DNA from: Temnothorax longispinosus
Lineage: Eukaryota; Arthropoda; Insecta; Hymenoptera; Formicidae
Assembly: GCF_030848805.1 (NCBI RefSeq)
Contig: NC_092367.1
Location: 1,612,001-1,676,000, forward strand
Reading direction: 5' to 3'
Length of the DNA stretch: 64,000 nt
In this document: one piece after another, positions 33,744 through 45,200 of the stretch
Layout: each line of letters begins with the position of its first letter
How positions within the stretch are numbered: position 1 is the first letter of the stretch
Position numbers and translations under genes: made by a program
Notes under the pieces: generated by a model
Database searches by the model: none
Told to the model about the DNA's origin: nothing
Seen by the model: the letters and a program-made list of their open reading frames with translations, nothing else

Positions 33744-35501
33744 GTACTCGATTATCGATTAAATGATAACGGACCTTTAAACAGCTCTTGCTTGTGGACT
33801 TACAGTGAAATTCGATCAATTTACGCAATTTGCCGCGTCTTCTATTGTTTCCTTTCTGAATCATATAATTACATATAATACATACCTTCTTTTCGTTTAT
33901 CGTGAATTGAGGAATAACCGGCCGGAACTTTTACGAAACGGAAAACCGCAAAGGGATCTGCCAAATTAGAACGGCGGAAAGACATAACCGGGCCAGGGGC
34001 GCCAAAGGGGATAATTCGGTAGGAAATCCTGTTCTTGCGGCTCAACAGAATCCCGTGCCGAAATCCGCGAGGCGGAAGAATTGCGACTCTAATTACGTTG
34101 ATAGAGCACGCGTTGACCGCATAAACCGAACGTATTAATCGGCCGATTATATAGCGAAGAAATAACGAAATGTATATAAATGCGCACTGAATGCGTAACG
34201 AATTAAATACTAAATAGCTACGTGTCGAATTAAATAGCAACGATAAAAATTAATTAACAGCGACGCTCACCGCATCGAAATACAATAAATTAATCGCGCG
34301 CCGCTTTGATAAAATCGGCATTATCATTTAAACGCGGCTCGCGCTCTAATTTATGCAAGTGTTACGCAGCGTATACGCTCCATTTTCCAACGGGGTGTGA
34401 ATTAAGGTTGACAGATTTATAAGTCACGGTGAAGATCAGCTATCTCGTGTCACTCGCGGGTCATCTCGCTTAAAGGCCGCTCATATACAATCGCTTAAAG
34501 AATGCAAGGTTTGCGAGGGACACTGCCGACTGCCGACAGTGTAACAGAAATGTTAACATCGTTTAGGCGTGTCTCGTCCTTCGCACGCGTATCGTGACAG
34601 CGAGATTTTTCAATAACTTCGCGTTAGAACGTAGATAATATCGATAAACGGCGGATTGCAAAATATCGTTTCGCCGTTACGGCGAGATGCAAATTTTCCC
34701 GAGCGACCGGCGGCGCCTGATCGCCGCCCGCACGCCACGTGAGTCTCTCTTTCGCTCGCGACTGGAAAGCCGCGAGCGAATTTTCGCACATACCTAAGCG
34801 ATGACCGCGCTTTAATTTAGACGGCCGAATGCCTTTAGACGCCGCAATGCCGCAATTGATCTTACGCGTTAAGCGGTTATAAATAACGGCTTATGAGCCG
34901 TAGGCGCTTACCGCGAAACCGGGCGTATACGCGTATACGCGTGTACGAAACAATACCTTGAGCAGGAAATTAGATTCTATTATTGCCCGCGCGACGGTCT
35001 AGGACAGGAACGAGTTCCACTCGAATTCGAATGCCGAGTCCGATTTACAATCTCGGTGAAGTTTTATGAATCCTAATGCAAGATACTTCAAATATTTACA
35101 CTATATAATAATTCGTGAAATGACAAACTCAAAGAAATGTGTTTAATAAAAAATCCACGTTGCTGGGTCAGCACGTCAACAAGGAATCGTTGTTTCTCGC
35201 GTGATTATTATGCAGGCATCTCTTCCGTTATGACGATCCTCGTGGGAGATAAAGAAAGAGCGAATAATGCTGGCGAAAATTAGAATCTTTGTCTTTATTC
35301 AATATTGATTTGATATTATTATGATGTCCAATACATTTACATTTAATTTAGGATAGCTAATTTATAGTCTGACTTTGTATTGTGCGATATAGACCCACTA
35401 TATCTCCAATAATACACGTCAATATCCAATATCCAATATCTAACTCTAACTATAATATGTATTATCAACATTGTGTTGCTACTAGGAAGGAGGGGAAGGG
35501 A

Positions 35502-35504
<3 letters not shown>

Positions 35505-35540
<36 letters not shown>
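35505..35540. repeat. (GA)n microsatellite
   Basis: A pure AG dinucleotide run of about 36 bp. Overlapping frames on both strands that read RERERE or SLSLSL are artefacts of it. Confidence 0.95.
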
Positions 35541-35542
<2 letters not shown>

Positions 35543-35732
35543 TGATATGATACAAGATGTGTTCTCTGTATGCCTTTTTTCTTTCTCTCTCTCCGTCTGC
35601 TTATTTAAAATGCAAAAAGTATAAAGTAGTGCAACTATACGAAAAACAAATCTACAATCACGCATATTTCGAGAACGGTAAAATCAGATAAAAAAAAGTA
35701 AAAAAAAAAAAATTCACGCACGATCCTCGTGA

Positions 35733-35806
35733 AGGCCCCGGAGGGATTCGAACCCTCGATCTCCTGTTTACTAGACAGGCGCTTTAACCAACTAAGCCAC
35801 GGCGCC
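35733..35806 (-). tRNA. tRNA-Thr (anticodon AGT)
   Basis: The minus strand folds into a 74-nt cloverleaf: acceptor GGCGCCG/CGGGGCC, D arm GCTT...AAGC, anticodon arm CCTGT/ACAGG with loop CTAGTAA (anticodon AGT), variable AGATC, and T arm GAGGG TTCGAAT CCCTC. The discriminator is T, as in the encoded eukaryotic tRNA-Thr. A-box TGGCTTAGTTGG and B-box GGTTCGAATCC are intact. One acceptor pair (G4 against G69) is a mismatch. A run of T follows on the minus strand at about 35699-35712 as the Pol III stop. Confidence 0.95.
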
Positions 35807-37470
35807 CGAATAATTTCCTTCTTCTAATAAGGAGATATATATGGAACTCAATATCAAATAACATTTTTTAGTAAGCAATTCTTTATTTATATAGAAAGAA
35901 TTCACGTTTACGTAAAAATATTCAACGATTTACCGGCAGCCGAAATCATCGTCCCATTTGTCACGTTGCACAAGATGCACGCGCGTTTTGGAAGCTGCGG
36001 GAGTCATAATTCTCTCCGCGAGAACGGTCCGTCGCACGACCCGCGAGCCACCTATATATGCTACATCGGCAAAAATTTATGGATACTTAAAAACGATCCT
36101 CCTTCTGTACGCGCGACCCACATTTTCAGGGGCGTTATATTAACTTGCAACACGGCGCGGCGCGGCGGCGAAAAGAAGACGAAGCGCGGTCGATCTATTT
36201 GTGTGATTGAAATATATGAACGTGCGCGCGCGCGCGCGCGCGAACGTTGCAAGCTATTGCTTGTCGTTCCGAAACGAGGTGTAACATAATCAAAGTGAAA
36301 TATGGATACGAGCGTTAAACAAACGACTGACTGAAGGGAAATGAGGATTTGAAGTCGCGTTGAAACTCGGCCGAGAGAAATATACGTAACGCACACTGAC
36401 GTAGACAGAAAAAAAAGAAAAGAAACAGAAACCGCTTCCACGGGTCGAAATCGAGTTTCGTTTTTGTTTGTATATTTTAAATAATTTAAATTTCAGCGCT
36501 CTAAAATGCAGGAAAGTAAGTAATGCTCCATAAGTGACGCGATATCTGAAACCTTTCAAAAAAACTAGTCAACTCTATTTTTTATTTTCTCGTTTTCAGT
36601 GTCAATTTGTAATTTTGTTTTCTTCACTTTTTTATTCTCGACTGCTGTCAACCGAAGATCGAAATTGAATCGGTTATTACCTTATTCCTTACATTTGATG
36701 ATAAGTTTCTTATCGAACTTGTTACTTTACGGAGTTGATCAATTTGTCTTCCGAGAGAAGCCGAGTTCGCTTTTTTAGTCGACATGGAACATTTAACTTG
36801 TTGTTGGAGTCACATCGGTTTCGATTCCCACATGACGCTGCATTGCGCAACTTTTGGTAAATAAGTTTGGTTTTATTAACTTCTCGATTTGTAGCTGGAG
36901 CAATAACGACGGAAACGAAATTACGTTGCAAACCTGTAGCTGGCGCACCGTACTATTATGAGCGAATTAAACGGGCGTTTTTCAGGACGAGTTTCCGAAT
37001 TAGGATGACAGAAAAGCGAAAAAAAAGCTTTGCCAATGCGCAATAAACATTAGCACAATTAGAACCGCGGAATGAGACTCGCCGTCGGCATTTCTCGACG
37101 ATCTCATCGATTCGCGCGAGAATAAAGAGTTCCACATCGGCGCGATGTTATCTGCATGTTATCCGATTTTATCTTGTTACTTATAGTTACATAATTAGCG
37201 GAGGACAAGAGGTCGATGTGCATTTTACACGCCAATTGAAGCGGAAGATAATCGCTAATTATACCGAGACTGATAAGCATTAAGATACGCAATATCGGCG
37301 CTGCTTTCTTTTTAACGCGCGAAGAGAAAATGTCTGATAGGTGTAATAAGATGATTAGCGTGGTCTAACGAATGACGCGCTGAAGATCACGTATTTCTAA
37401 ATAACAGAATTCAAATGGAGCACAAGGTGTCTCGTGATATACAGTCTGGAAGCATGACCTCGCATGAAGT
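35807..37470. other. Intergenic stretch between the two tRNA genes
   Basis: Non-coding as far as I can see. It holds a (CG)n run at about 36222-36242 and ordinary AT-rich sequence. Several frames of 60-126 codons are open here but show no domain or splice logic. Confidence 0.4.
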
Positions 37471-37542
37471 GGCTCGTTGGTCTAGGGGTATGATTCTCGC
37501 TTAGGGTGCGAGAGGTCCCGGGTTCAAATCCCGGACGAGCCC
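37471..37542 (+). tRNA. tRNA-Pro (anticodon AGG)
   Basis: A 72-nt cloverleaf: acceptor GGCTCGT/ACGAGCC fully paired, D arm with GGTCTAGGGGTA, anticodon arm CTCGC/GCGAG around loop TTAGGGT (anticodon AGG), and T arm CCGGG TTCAAAT CCCGG. The discriminator is C. A- and B-boxes are intact, and a run of eight T begins at 37545 as terminator. Confidence 0.97.
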
Positions 37543-38776
37543 GGTTTTTTTTGTCTTTTTTTTTTCTTTTGCTTCTACATGGATTACCGTTAGAAATTCC
37601 GCGGAAAGTATCCGCATTATTTTTTTTCCTCACTCGAGTGATATTTACTAAATATTAAATATTTATCTAGAGAACCAAACGTGTTTCTCACTTCATGTGC
37701 AGATGATATAACGAAAGACCAGTGCCTGGAAACGTTTCACACTGGATTGTATAAGACATTTCATACCGAGATTCCATTTATTTTACACAAATCCCTGAAA
37801 CGTCGAGGAAAACTTAAACGTCGCAGCCTCATCAAGTCGCATCAAGTTACATCATTAGCGGTCGCCTCGGGGCAATTTCCATGGATTAACATCTTCCTTC
37901 TTTTTCCTCAATGTCGTTCCGAAACAATGAATAATTAAGGCCGGACAGTCAATCATTATAAATAGCTCCGCGCGCATATTCGCCGCGGCTTTAATCGGCG
38001 ACGATGCGACGATCTATATCGTCTCGTTGCGCGTCCGCGATATTAATTAATTCCTAATACCTCGCGGCACGCGCATTATCTTCACCGTTCGATAGATTTT
38101 CAAATGCGACGATCCGATCTTTCGCATTCCGATCGAAGTCGATTCTTTGCGATTCACGCGCGATCAGTTTATTTACATTAGTGCCCGTTTGCCGGCATTC
38201 TCGGCGAGTTCGTCATCGTCAATTAAACCGTCGGCCGAGTATTATCCGACCGGCGGGTTATCGCAATCATTTGAATCATTCGTCGAAGTGACAACCGTTA
38301 CAAATTCGATAAGCGCCCCCGGTATTTCGCGCGTCACGGTTTTACGAGCGCGATTCAGAAAGCTTTTGCGTTTCAAGGCGAAGAATCTTAATATTTTGAC
38401 TTCAAAATATTTTAAACTTCGAAATTAGATCGCGCGAATAAGAGCGAGGCGGGATGAGGCGCAGAAACACTTCGCGTTATTTTTTTCCTTCGTGCGCGAA
38501 TACGATATTTTGCTTTTGCTCGAAAAAGCTCGTCTGTTTTATATTTAGAGATGTTTGCTCGCGAACGTCATTGTTATCAGCGCGGGGTGTCAACATTTCA
38601 GTCGCGCGAATCTATCCATAATCATAATACGATAACAATTTGTGATCTGCATCGTTCGCATCTTCTCGCAGCGGGCGTGCGGACACTGCGGACGCGCTTT
38701 ATTACTTTGTTCGTTCAACGTTTTATTAGTGAAATGAAGTTAGGAGAGATGGATATAAGAATACCGTGTTATTAAC
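37543..38776. other. Intergenic, no gene seen
   Basis: CpG-containing unique sequence. The frames of 85-93 codons at 37681 and 38147 have no recognisable features. Confidence 0.35.
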
Positions 38777-39007
38777 AATACACTGTTTTTGTAATGTTAA
38801 ATTAACTCAATTTGAGTCATTTTTAACTATATAAATCGCCAGTGCTCCTATTCAAAATGTATCGTTAATTTAACTAAACCAATGAAGCTAAAATAATACT
38901 GTTTTGTATTAAAATAAATTTTGACGCACATAGTAGTGTTAAAAATAACAAAATGTTATTTAACTCAAGATATTTATTTAAATTTCATCCTTTAATATTT
39001 TACAGTG
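38777..39007 (+). mobile_element. MITE, TACTGTTAAAT family, copy 5
   Basis: Starts ACACTGTTTTTGTAATG and carries AACTCAATTTGAGTCATTTT, CGCCAGTGCTCCTATTCAAA, AATTTAACTAAACCAATGAA, AATAACAAAATGTTATTTAA, ending TTTTACAGTGTA. It is joined directly to copy 6. Confidence 0.75.
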
Positions 39008-39236
39008 TATGTACTGTTAAATTTGTAGTATCAAATTATATTCAGTTCGAATCACTTTTAACTATTTCTATAGGTCGTCACTGCTCCTACTCAATATATT
39101 GTTAATTTAACTAAAACAATGTTAATTTAACTAAACCATAATGGAGTAAAAATAACACTATTTTGTGTCGTTGGCAGTTAAAACTAACAAAATATTATTC
39201 AACTCAAATTTCGTCTTTTAATATTTAACAGTGTAT
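39008..39236 (+). mobile_element. MITE, TACTGTTAAAT family, copy 6, tandem with copy 5
   Basis: Starts TGTACTGTTAAATTTG, then has CGTCACTGCTCCTACTCAAT, a short internal duplication of GTTAATTTAACTAAA, and ends AATATTTAACAGTGTATT. Abutting copies 5 and 6 in the same orientation suggest insertion of one next to the other or unequal exchange. Confidence 0.75.
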
Positions 39237-40439
39237 TATAGCTTGCAACAATGCCGAGATTATTTTTGTCTTAAGAACACTCCGATTGTTCCGCATGCCC
39301 GTGTCTCGCGCCGCGCTTGTTCCTTTCTCAAGGTATCGCGCGGTATTCGTGTGGTATTTCTCGCGCGATGGATATCGAAAGACGAAAGCCCGAGATAACG
39401 ACGTGGGCGCTTTTTCGCGGAAACGTGCGCGCTGACCTTTCAGCACCGCATCATCTGTACCGCAAAGTTTATCCTCCCCGAATGATCGCCGGGCTTTGCG
39501 CGCGTCTCGACAATGACGAATCTCGTCGGAAGTGCGCTCGGTTTCGGGAGATCCGGTCGGCAAAATGAAACCGATTTAGATTTCAGTCCGTATTACTCGA
39601 CTCGATCCTCAGTCGGACTCGCGCTCCAGATCCGCCAGCAGCTTGGACAGACCTTTTTTTCCCCCGATTGGTTCCGGGTGCAATTTCGAGAGCGAACTTG
39701 TCGCCGACACCGAGCGCGCGTATCGATAGAGAGATTGACCTCCCATCTGGGATCAAGAGTACGCGCACGCCGAGAGTGAGTACCCAGTCCTTGACCGTTA
39801 ATTATGTATACGCGCTCCTAAATACGGGATTAGCGTCGGGAAAGACGGTAGACGCTATCAGCGTCTTCACACAGAAGTATCCGATAGCGATGGCAGAGGG
39901 TCGCCTGTTGGTTCTAGAAATAGGATATAGCTTGGCCTAAAGGGTTGGCGCTTGGAGAGGCTTAGGGCTTAGACAACCGATTCAGCGTAGCTTCCCGAAA
40001 ACCTTACGGAGTCTCTGAGATAAAATACCGATTGCCTTTTTTTTTTTAATTTTATCACATAACGACTGTTGGTTCGTCGCGCTGGAAAATACCGGAAAAG
40101 ACCACCTTCGTCCTTGACCGATTTTTTCCTGTGAAGACCTACGCGGTTTCCCGCGCTCGATTTCCTCGCGATCTGCAGCTATAACGATACGATACGATAC
40201 GGCATACCGTTCGCGGGTTCGCCTTCACGCCTTCGGCGACTGTCATCATCCGCGCCTTCGTCATCCCGATGCGATGACGGGGAACGACGGAAGAGAAGAC
40301 GACGCCGTGGCAAGGAGATGCCGGTGGGTGGTGGACCATGCTGCCGATCGTGTCTCACGCATGTCGCTCGGCCGTGGCCGCTGCTCTCCGCTCCTCCGCG
40401 TGACGGTTCGAACCGAATTGTGATACCGAGACTTAGTTT
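39237..40439. other. CpG-rich intergenic sequence
   Basis: No coding region I can support. Open frames overlap on both strands, as expected in CpG-rich DNA. A short CGATA pentamer repeat lies near 40185-40200. Confidence 0.35.
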
Positions 40440-40764
40440 AGCTTGCGTTTACCTCTCGTCTCCGCGGGTCAGTTAGGCTCGCGCTTTCGAGCCGCCAGCA
40501 CCGGCTGTGTTCTCCTTGTCTCTCTCCCCTCGTGATCTTCCTCGATCGCGAGGCCGATCGTCCCAGCGTCTCGGCCAGCCGAGAGCTCCCCGTCCCGCGA
40601 ATTTCTGTATCGATTGTTATTATTTTTTAACATTTTGTTTTCTTCTCTCTTCTCTCGTCACGATCGCGCAGTCGTTCCCGGCCGCACGAAGCACATGCGA
40701 ACCGACAGTCATCGAAGAAGATAGTCCTCGATTCGGACCAGACTGAGTCTCTCGCCGTTCTCGA
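40440..40764 (+). other. Candidate non-coding first exon with GTAAGTG donor
   Basis: A CpG-rich, pyrimidine-rich block ends in CTCGA followed by a consensus GTAAGTG donor at 40765. It could be the distal 5'UTR exon of the plus-strand cathepsin-B-like gene whose coding part begins with a splice acceptor at 54348. The link across 13.6 kb is speculative; transcript data would settle it. Confidence 0.25.
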
Positions 40765-42146
40765 GTAAGTGATGTAGATTGTTGAATGGCGTCGTAAATT
40801 ATGCGCGATCGATTTTTTTTTACCGATTTCTCGAGAGTGAGCGCGATCGTGGCAATTTAAGTCAGAGTCGCTCGAATTTTGTCGAAGTTGTGCAAATAGC
40901 TGTCAACTGGTTTTACAAGTCGCACGAGTTATGCGGAAACAGAGAAACCGTCATAAAGTCATAAATTATTAATATGATAAACTGTAAAAACTGTGTACAA
41001 ATAATAGTAATTTTCTTTTTAACTCAGTCTGTATGTTTTTTTTTGCACTCTCGGAGTGTATACGTGGGTCTGTCACATTTAACGCTATTTTCCTTTACTT
41101 TAAAGTATTAAAAAAAATCTGAAAAAATTCACAAAACATCTGTCTACATTGTAGTTTACGATTTTATAGTCATTTTGATAAACATCGTTTATTTAATATT
41201 CTCTGGCAGGTTTGCCAGTTTTACAGTTACGAGCAGATATCATTTTGGCTCGGACGCCGTAGACCCACGTGTACAGACGGAGGATTAAGATCCTCAATGC
41301 GAAATATTTCATGTCTAAATTCACAATTTGCGAATCTCAATGTCTGAAGTTAAATTTACTACGACACATGGCTAACGAATCTTTCTTATCGGACAAATTG
41401 CTGATAAATGAGTTTCAGGATACAACGCTAATTGCATTTTTCTCTTACTTTCATTCACGATCGTCAGCTTTATCTCTCTTTCGCAAATACAGACCTAAAT
41501 TTGAATATCTTATCAAATTGCTATCAGGTGCTGGTGTCATTCGCCAATATACGTCGTGAAAGAAATGAGAGGAATGCGAATATAATCACTTTATTTCTCC
41601 TTCACCTTCTTTCTCAGAAGTTCTCGTGGAGTTACAAAAATAAACGATTGGTCGCGTATATACGTGCGTTTGATCGCATTTTTCAGGCGTGTTTTTTACA
41701 TCAAAATGACTGATGCTATGGGAATACACTATCAAATTTTATTTCGCTATTTATTATACTACATTTTTATCTCGATAATCCTCGCGTTATATTCACGTTT
41801 TCTAAACTTACCAGGAATAAGATGTAATTACATAATGTAATATTACGCATTTATACTTGAAAATTTTTATCTCGATCGGTATATATTTTCGCATTATACG
41901 CCTTATCTAAAAATATTGGGAATAAAATACACAATTACATTCGTAAATTGTTGAAAATTTGTAATCTTATAGCTAGTTTAATGAGCAGAATCTGGATTTT
42001 TTAACGCTGACGATGGACATCCGTATCTAATGCAGATCTCAAAACACTCACATTTGGACAATCAAATAGTTTCGTTCAGTCCAACGTTTCGCGGTTCCTT
42101 CGTTCAGTTAATGCGAAAAAAAACTTGATAGAGATTGACTGTTCTC

Positions 42147-42299
42147 AGGCCGGTATTCGTAATCAAATCTTATATTTAATATCGTCTTAAGTTTATTTTT
42201 AGACGCTACGATAGTACGACTCGTTTTCGGCTACGGAATATCTAAAAGATGAACTCAAGACGATCTTATATATAAGATCTGACTTATGAATACCGGCCT
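42147..42299. mobile_element. TIR MITE, 153 bp
   Basis: Ends AGGCCGGTATTCGTAATC and its complement GACTTATGAATACCGGCCT. Inner arms share ATCTTATAT, AATATCGTCTTAAGTTT and AACTCAAGACGAT. Confidence 0.75.
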
Positions 42300-45200
42300 T
42301 AGAATCGCTTGATTTTAATGATGAAGTCAGCGACGAGAAAAAATGCTGGGCACGTATATATGTATATCTAACATGTGCACAACGGGAATTATCCGCCGAC
42401 GAACTTTGACAAGTTATACGAGCGCGCGAGTTTGATATCCCGATGTCGCGACCTGCGCGATGGGAATACCAGCCACTTGAATAGCGATTTATTTGTCGTT
42501 ATCGGCCTAATCCACAAATTGTATCAATGCACGAATCCAGAGATGGCGACCGTTCGATCCGTCGAGGTCAGCAAGTAGAAATCGATGAGATTCTTGTTTA
42601 TCCTCCGGATAGATAAATAAGAATCCTTTACAGTCTCGGATTGATTTTCCTTACAATAAGCCAACTAGGATCAAGATTCTTTCTCAAGAGTCTCTCTCTC
42701 TCTACCTCTCTCTTTTTTATTCACTCGATGCTCGGGTTATATCTGCGAGCCCGAGAAGAAAGCATCATCAAGTCGCATTCTTAGCACAGGCGTGCAATTT
42801 ATATCACGACGGGCTTGTAACTCTATGCAACGGATATCGCGCGGCGATTAACGCGAGAGAGCGAGTCTACGCTTCGCGCGATAAGTGTGTAAAACAAAAA
42901 AATGAAATAAAATAAAACGAAGAGAAAATAACAGCGCCGAAAAATCTTGTTCGCCGAAGCGCATCGAAAAATTCACGCTGATTCGACGAATATCTCGAAA
43001 CTCGCAGTTCGCACTTTAAACACTTCTTCAGTTCTTCACTCTAATAACAAACTACAGCCTTCGTCGCTAAGTGCCGATTACGCGTATATATGATAATATT
43101 GCAACTTTCATCGGGCTGTAGCGTTTTAATAGCGCTGACTTCTCCGTACGTATCGCGATAGATAAATTATAACCAGCTTGCAGATAGCTGTATGTCATAC
43201 GAGGCGACAAGGCTGCGACGAACGACTGCAGCGGGAAGATGTTAAGCGCGAAACTTTACGCGCAATTCGCGTCGCGGTGCTACTTGCGCAGCGCTGTATG
43301 AAAGCCTCAGACCTAATTTTAATGACGAATTCTTTGAAGAGATCGATCCTCGGTTCGGAAAAGTTTGGAAGAAAGTGATTCTTGAGACTCTTTCTGCCAG
43401 CATTTTCCTTGCGATACTTTTATTTCGATAATTGCTTCAGAAAGTGCGGCGATGACGGGATGAAAAATAAACCCTTATAGGCTTCGTGAAATAAAAATTC
43501 GAGATACGATCTCTCACACATTGTTCCTTATCTCCGGACACTCGATGGAATGTCACCTTGGTGAAATGGAGCGTATCACAGGCGTATTTCAAATATTCCT
43601 TGGGCGCCCCGTCCCCCTCGCGCGTGTAACGTGAACGTGGTAATGCGACTTATCTCCATCTCGTGCGATAAATACGACAGTTTTTAAAATGTTTTGAAAA
43701 TCTACATTCTATCTGCAGTGCGTTTCGCCCGCTTTAGTAGAAGCGTACGCGGTACGCAGTGTGTTTCGCGAAACTTTCATAGATATTTTCTCGATCACAA
43801 ACTAATGAACACACACAGTGAATTATTAAAATAGTAATTTACGGAAAGAGATTTATTCCGAAAGTATCCAGAAATAGGCTTGATTTTAATAAAATGTTAT
43901 AATTCCGCCTTTTTTGCTTGAGATAATAATACAATGAGATATTATATTACTGACACCAAATATCTCTTTTACGTTTCTCCTTTAAAAAGATCGCGCTCTC
44001 GGAGTAATGCGCCTCCTAAAATGGCAGGCTCGATATTTAATTTGTAAGCTACTGTGCGTGCCTCTCGTTGATTCTTCCGCCGCCGCAATCAAAGTCGACG
44101 CAGCGGCAGCGAATTTACCGATGTAATTAAAACTCCCACGGTGCAGTTGCATCATCAAAACAAAACGACGATTAAGAAGTCCCATCCGACGACTACTGTT
44201 CTACTTCGAGCGAGCGTATTAATAATCTTCCCCGACGCGCGTCGCGACGGAAAGTAAACATCTTTTGTTGGACGAACTGCGACGCGGATAAATCCCGCGC
44301 GCTAATCCCGCGTTAATGAAAAGGTCGTTATCAAACGGGCGCGAGATGTGGGTCAAGCTCCGAGAGGTAAAATACTATTAGCATTATCGCGGACGCTTAT
44401 CAAGGACGTCGCGGCGCGCCTGACAGTTTGAAGAACCGGATTATAAGTAATCGCGGCGTTAATCTAACAAAATAAGATTTCTCGTTGCGCGCTCGCGGTG
44501 GAGATTTCGTCGGAAAGATTTGTCCGAAAAATCAACGTGAAAGTAGACGAAGGTTGACAACGGCGAGAAGTGCTTCGCTAGGGACAGGGATCTGATTATT
44601 TCGGAATAGAACGTGCGCGCGACACGCGTCAGTTTCGCAATCACGTATGCGTCAACGCTGCGACGACGTAATCCCCCGACAAGACGCCGCTCGCATGTAA
44701 TTCACTTCTCGGAGAGAGATCGGTATCGGGAATCGGGACACCGGCAGCAGCGAAGTGCTATATGCCGGTGCCAGGCGTGTCCGCGCAATTTGCCGATAGT
44801 CATCAGCTGGCACGCATTAACGAGTGTTCCGTGACAATAATTGAACGATTATCGCGTCGCGTTATGATTGCGATGACGAGAACAATCCGTTATACGCGTT
44901 AATATGTGACTTCGGACTTCGGTATCGCGGAAATTGATCGATTAAGATATACACGACAAAATATGGAGTTTTGCTAATTATCGGGGAATATTTTAAAAGT
45001 ACGTGGGTGCCTTTGTACAGCCACCGGATAGATTTCCGCTTACGATTGAAATCGAAGACGGACGCAGAGCGGGATGCGGATTGTCATCGCTATATTTACT
45101 TGCGGCGTATGCAGCACCGGCACTTGATTGTCCATCATAGTTTACCGTCTAAACCGTAATTCTGCCGAAGCGGAGTAACGATAGAATTCTAATAAAAAAA

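Larger units (their letters stand above)
33600..35732. other. Upstream region of nanchung and intergenic sequence
   Basis: The first ~200 bp carry the nanchung promoter. The rest is CpG-containing intergenic sequence with short spurious frames and a (GA)n run at 35505-35540. I see no supported gene. Confidence 0.4.

Noticed and set aside
35382..35665. Frames with RERERE or SLSLSL runs
   Set aside because: They are translations of the (GA)n microsatellite.
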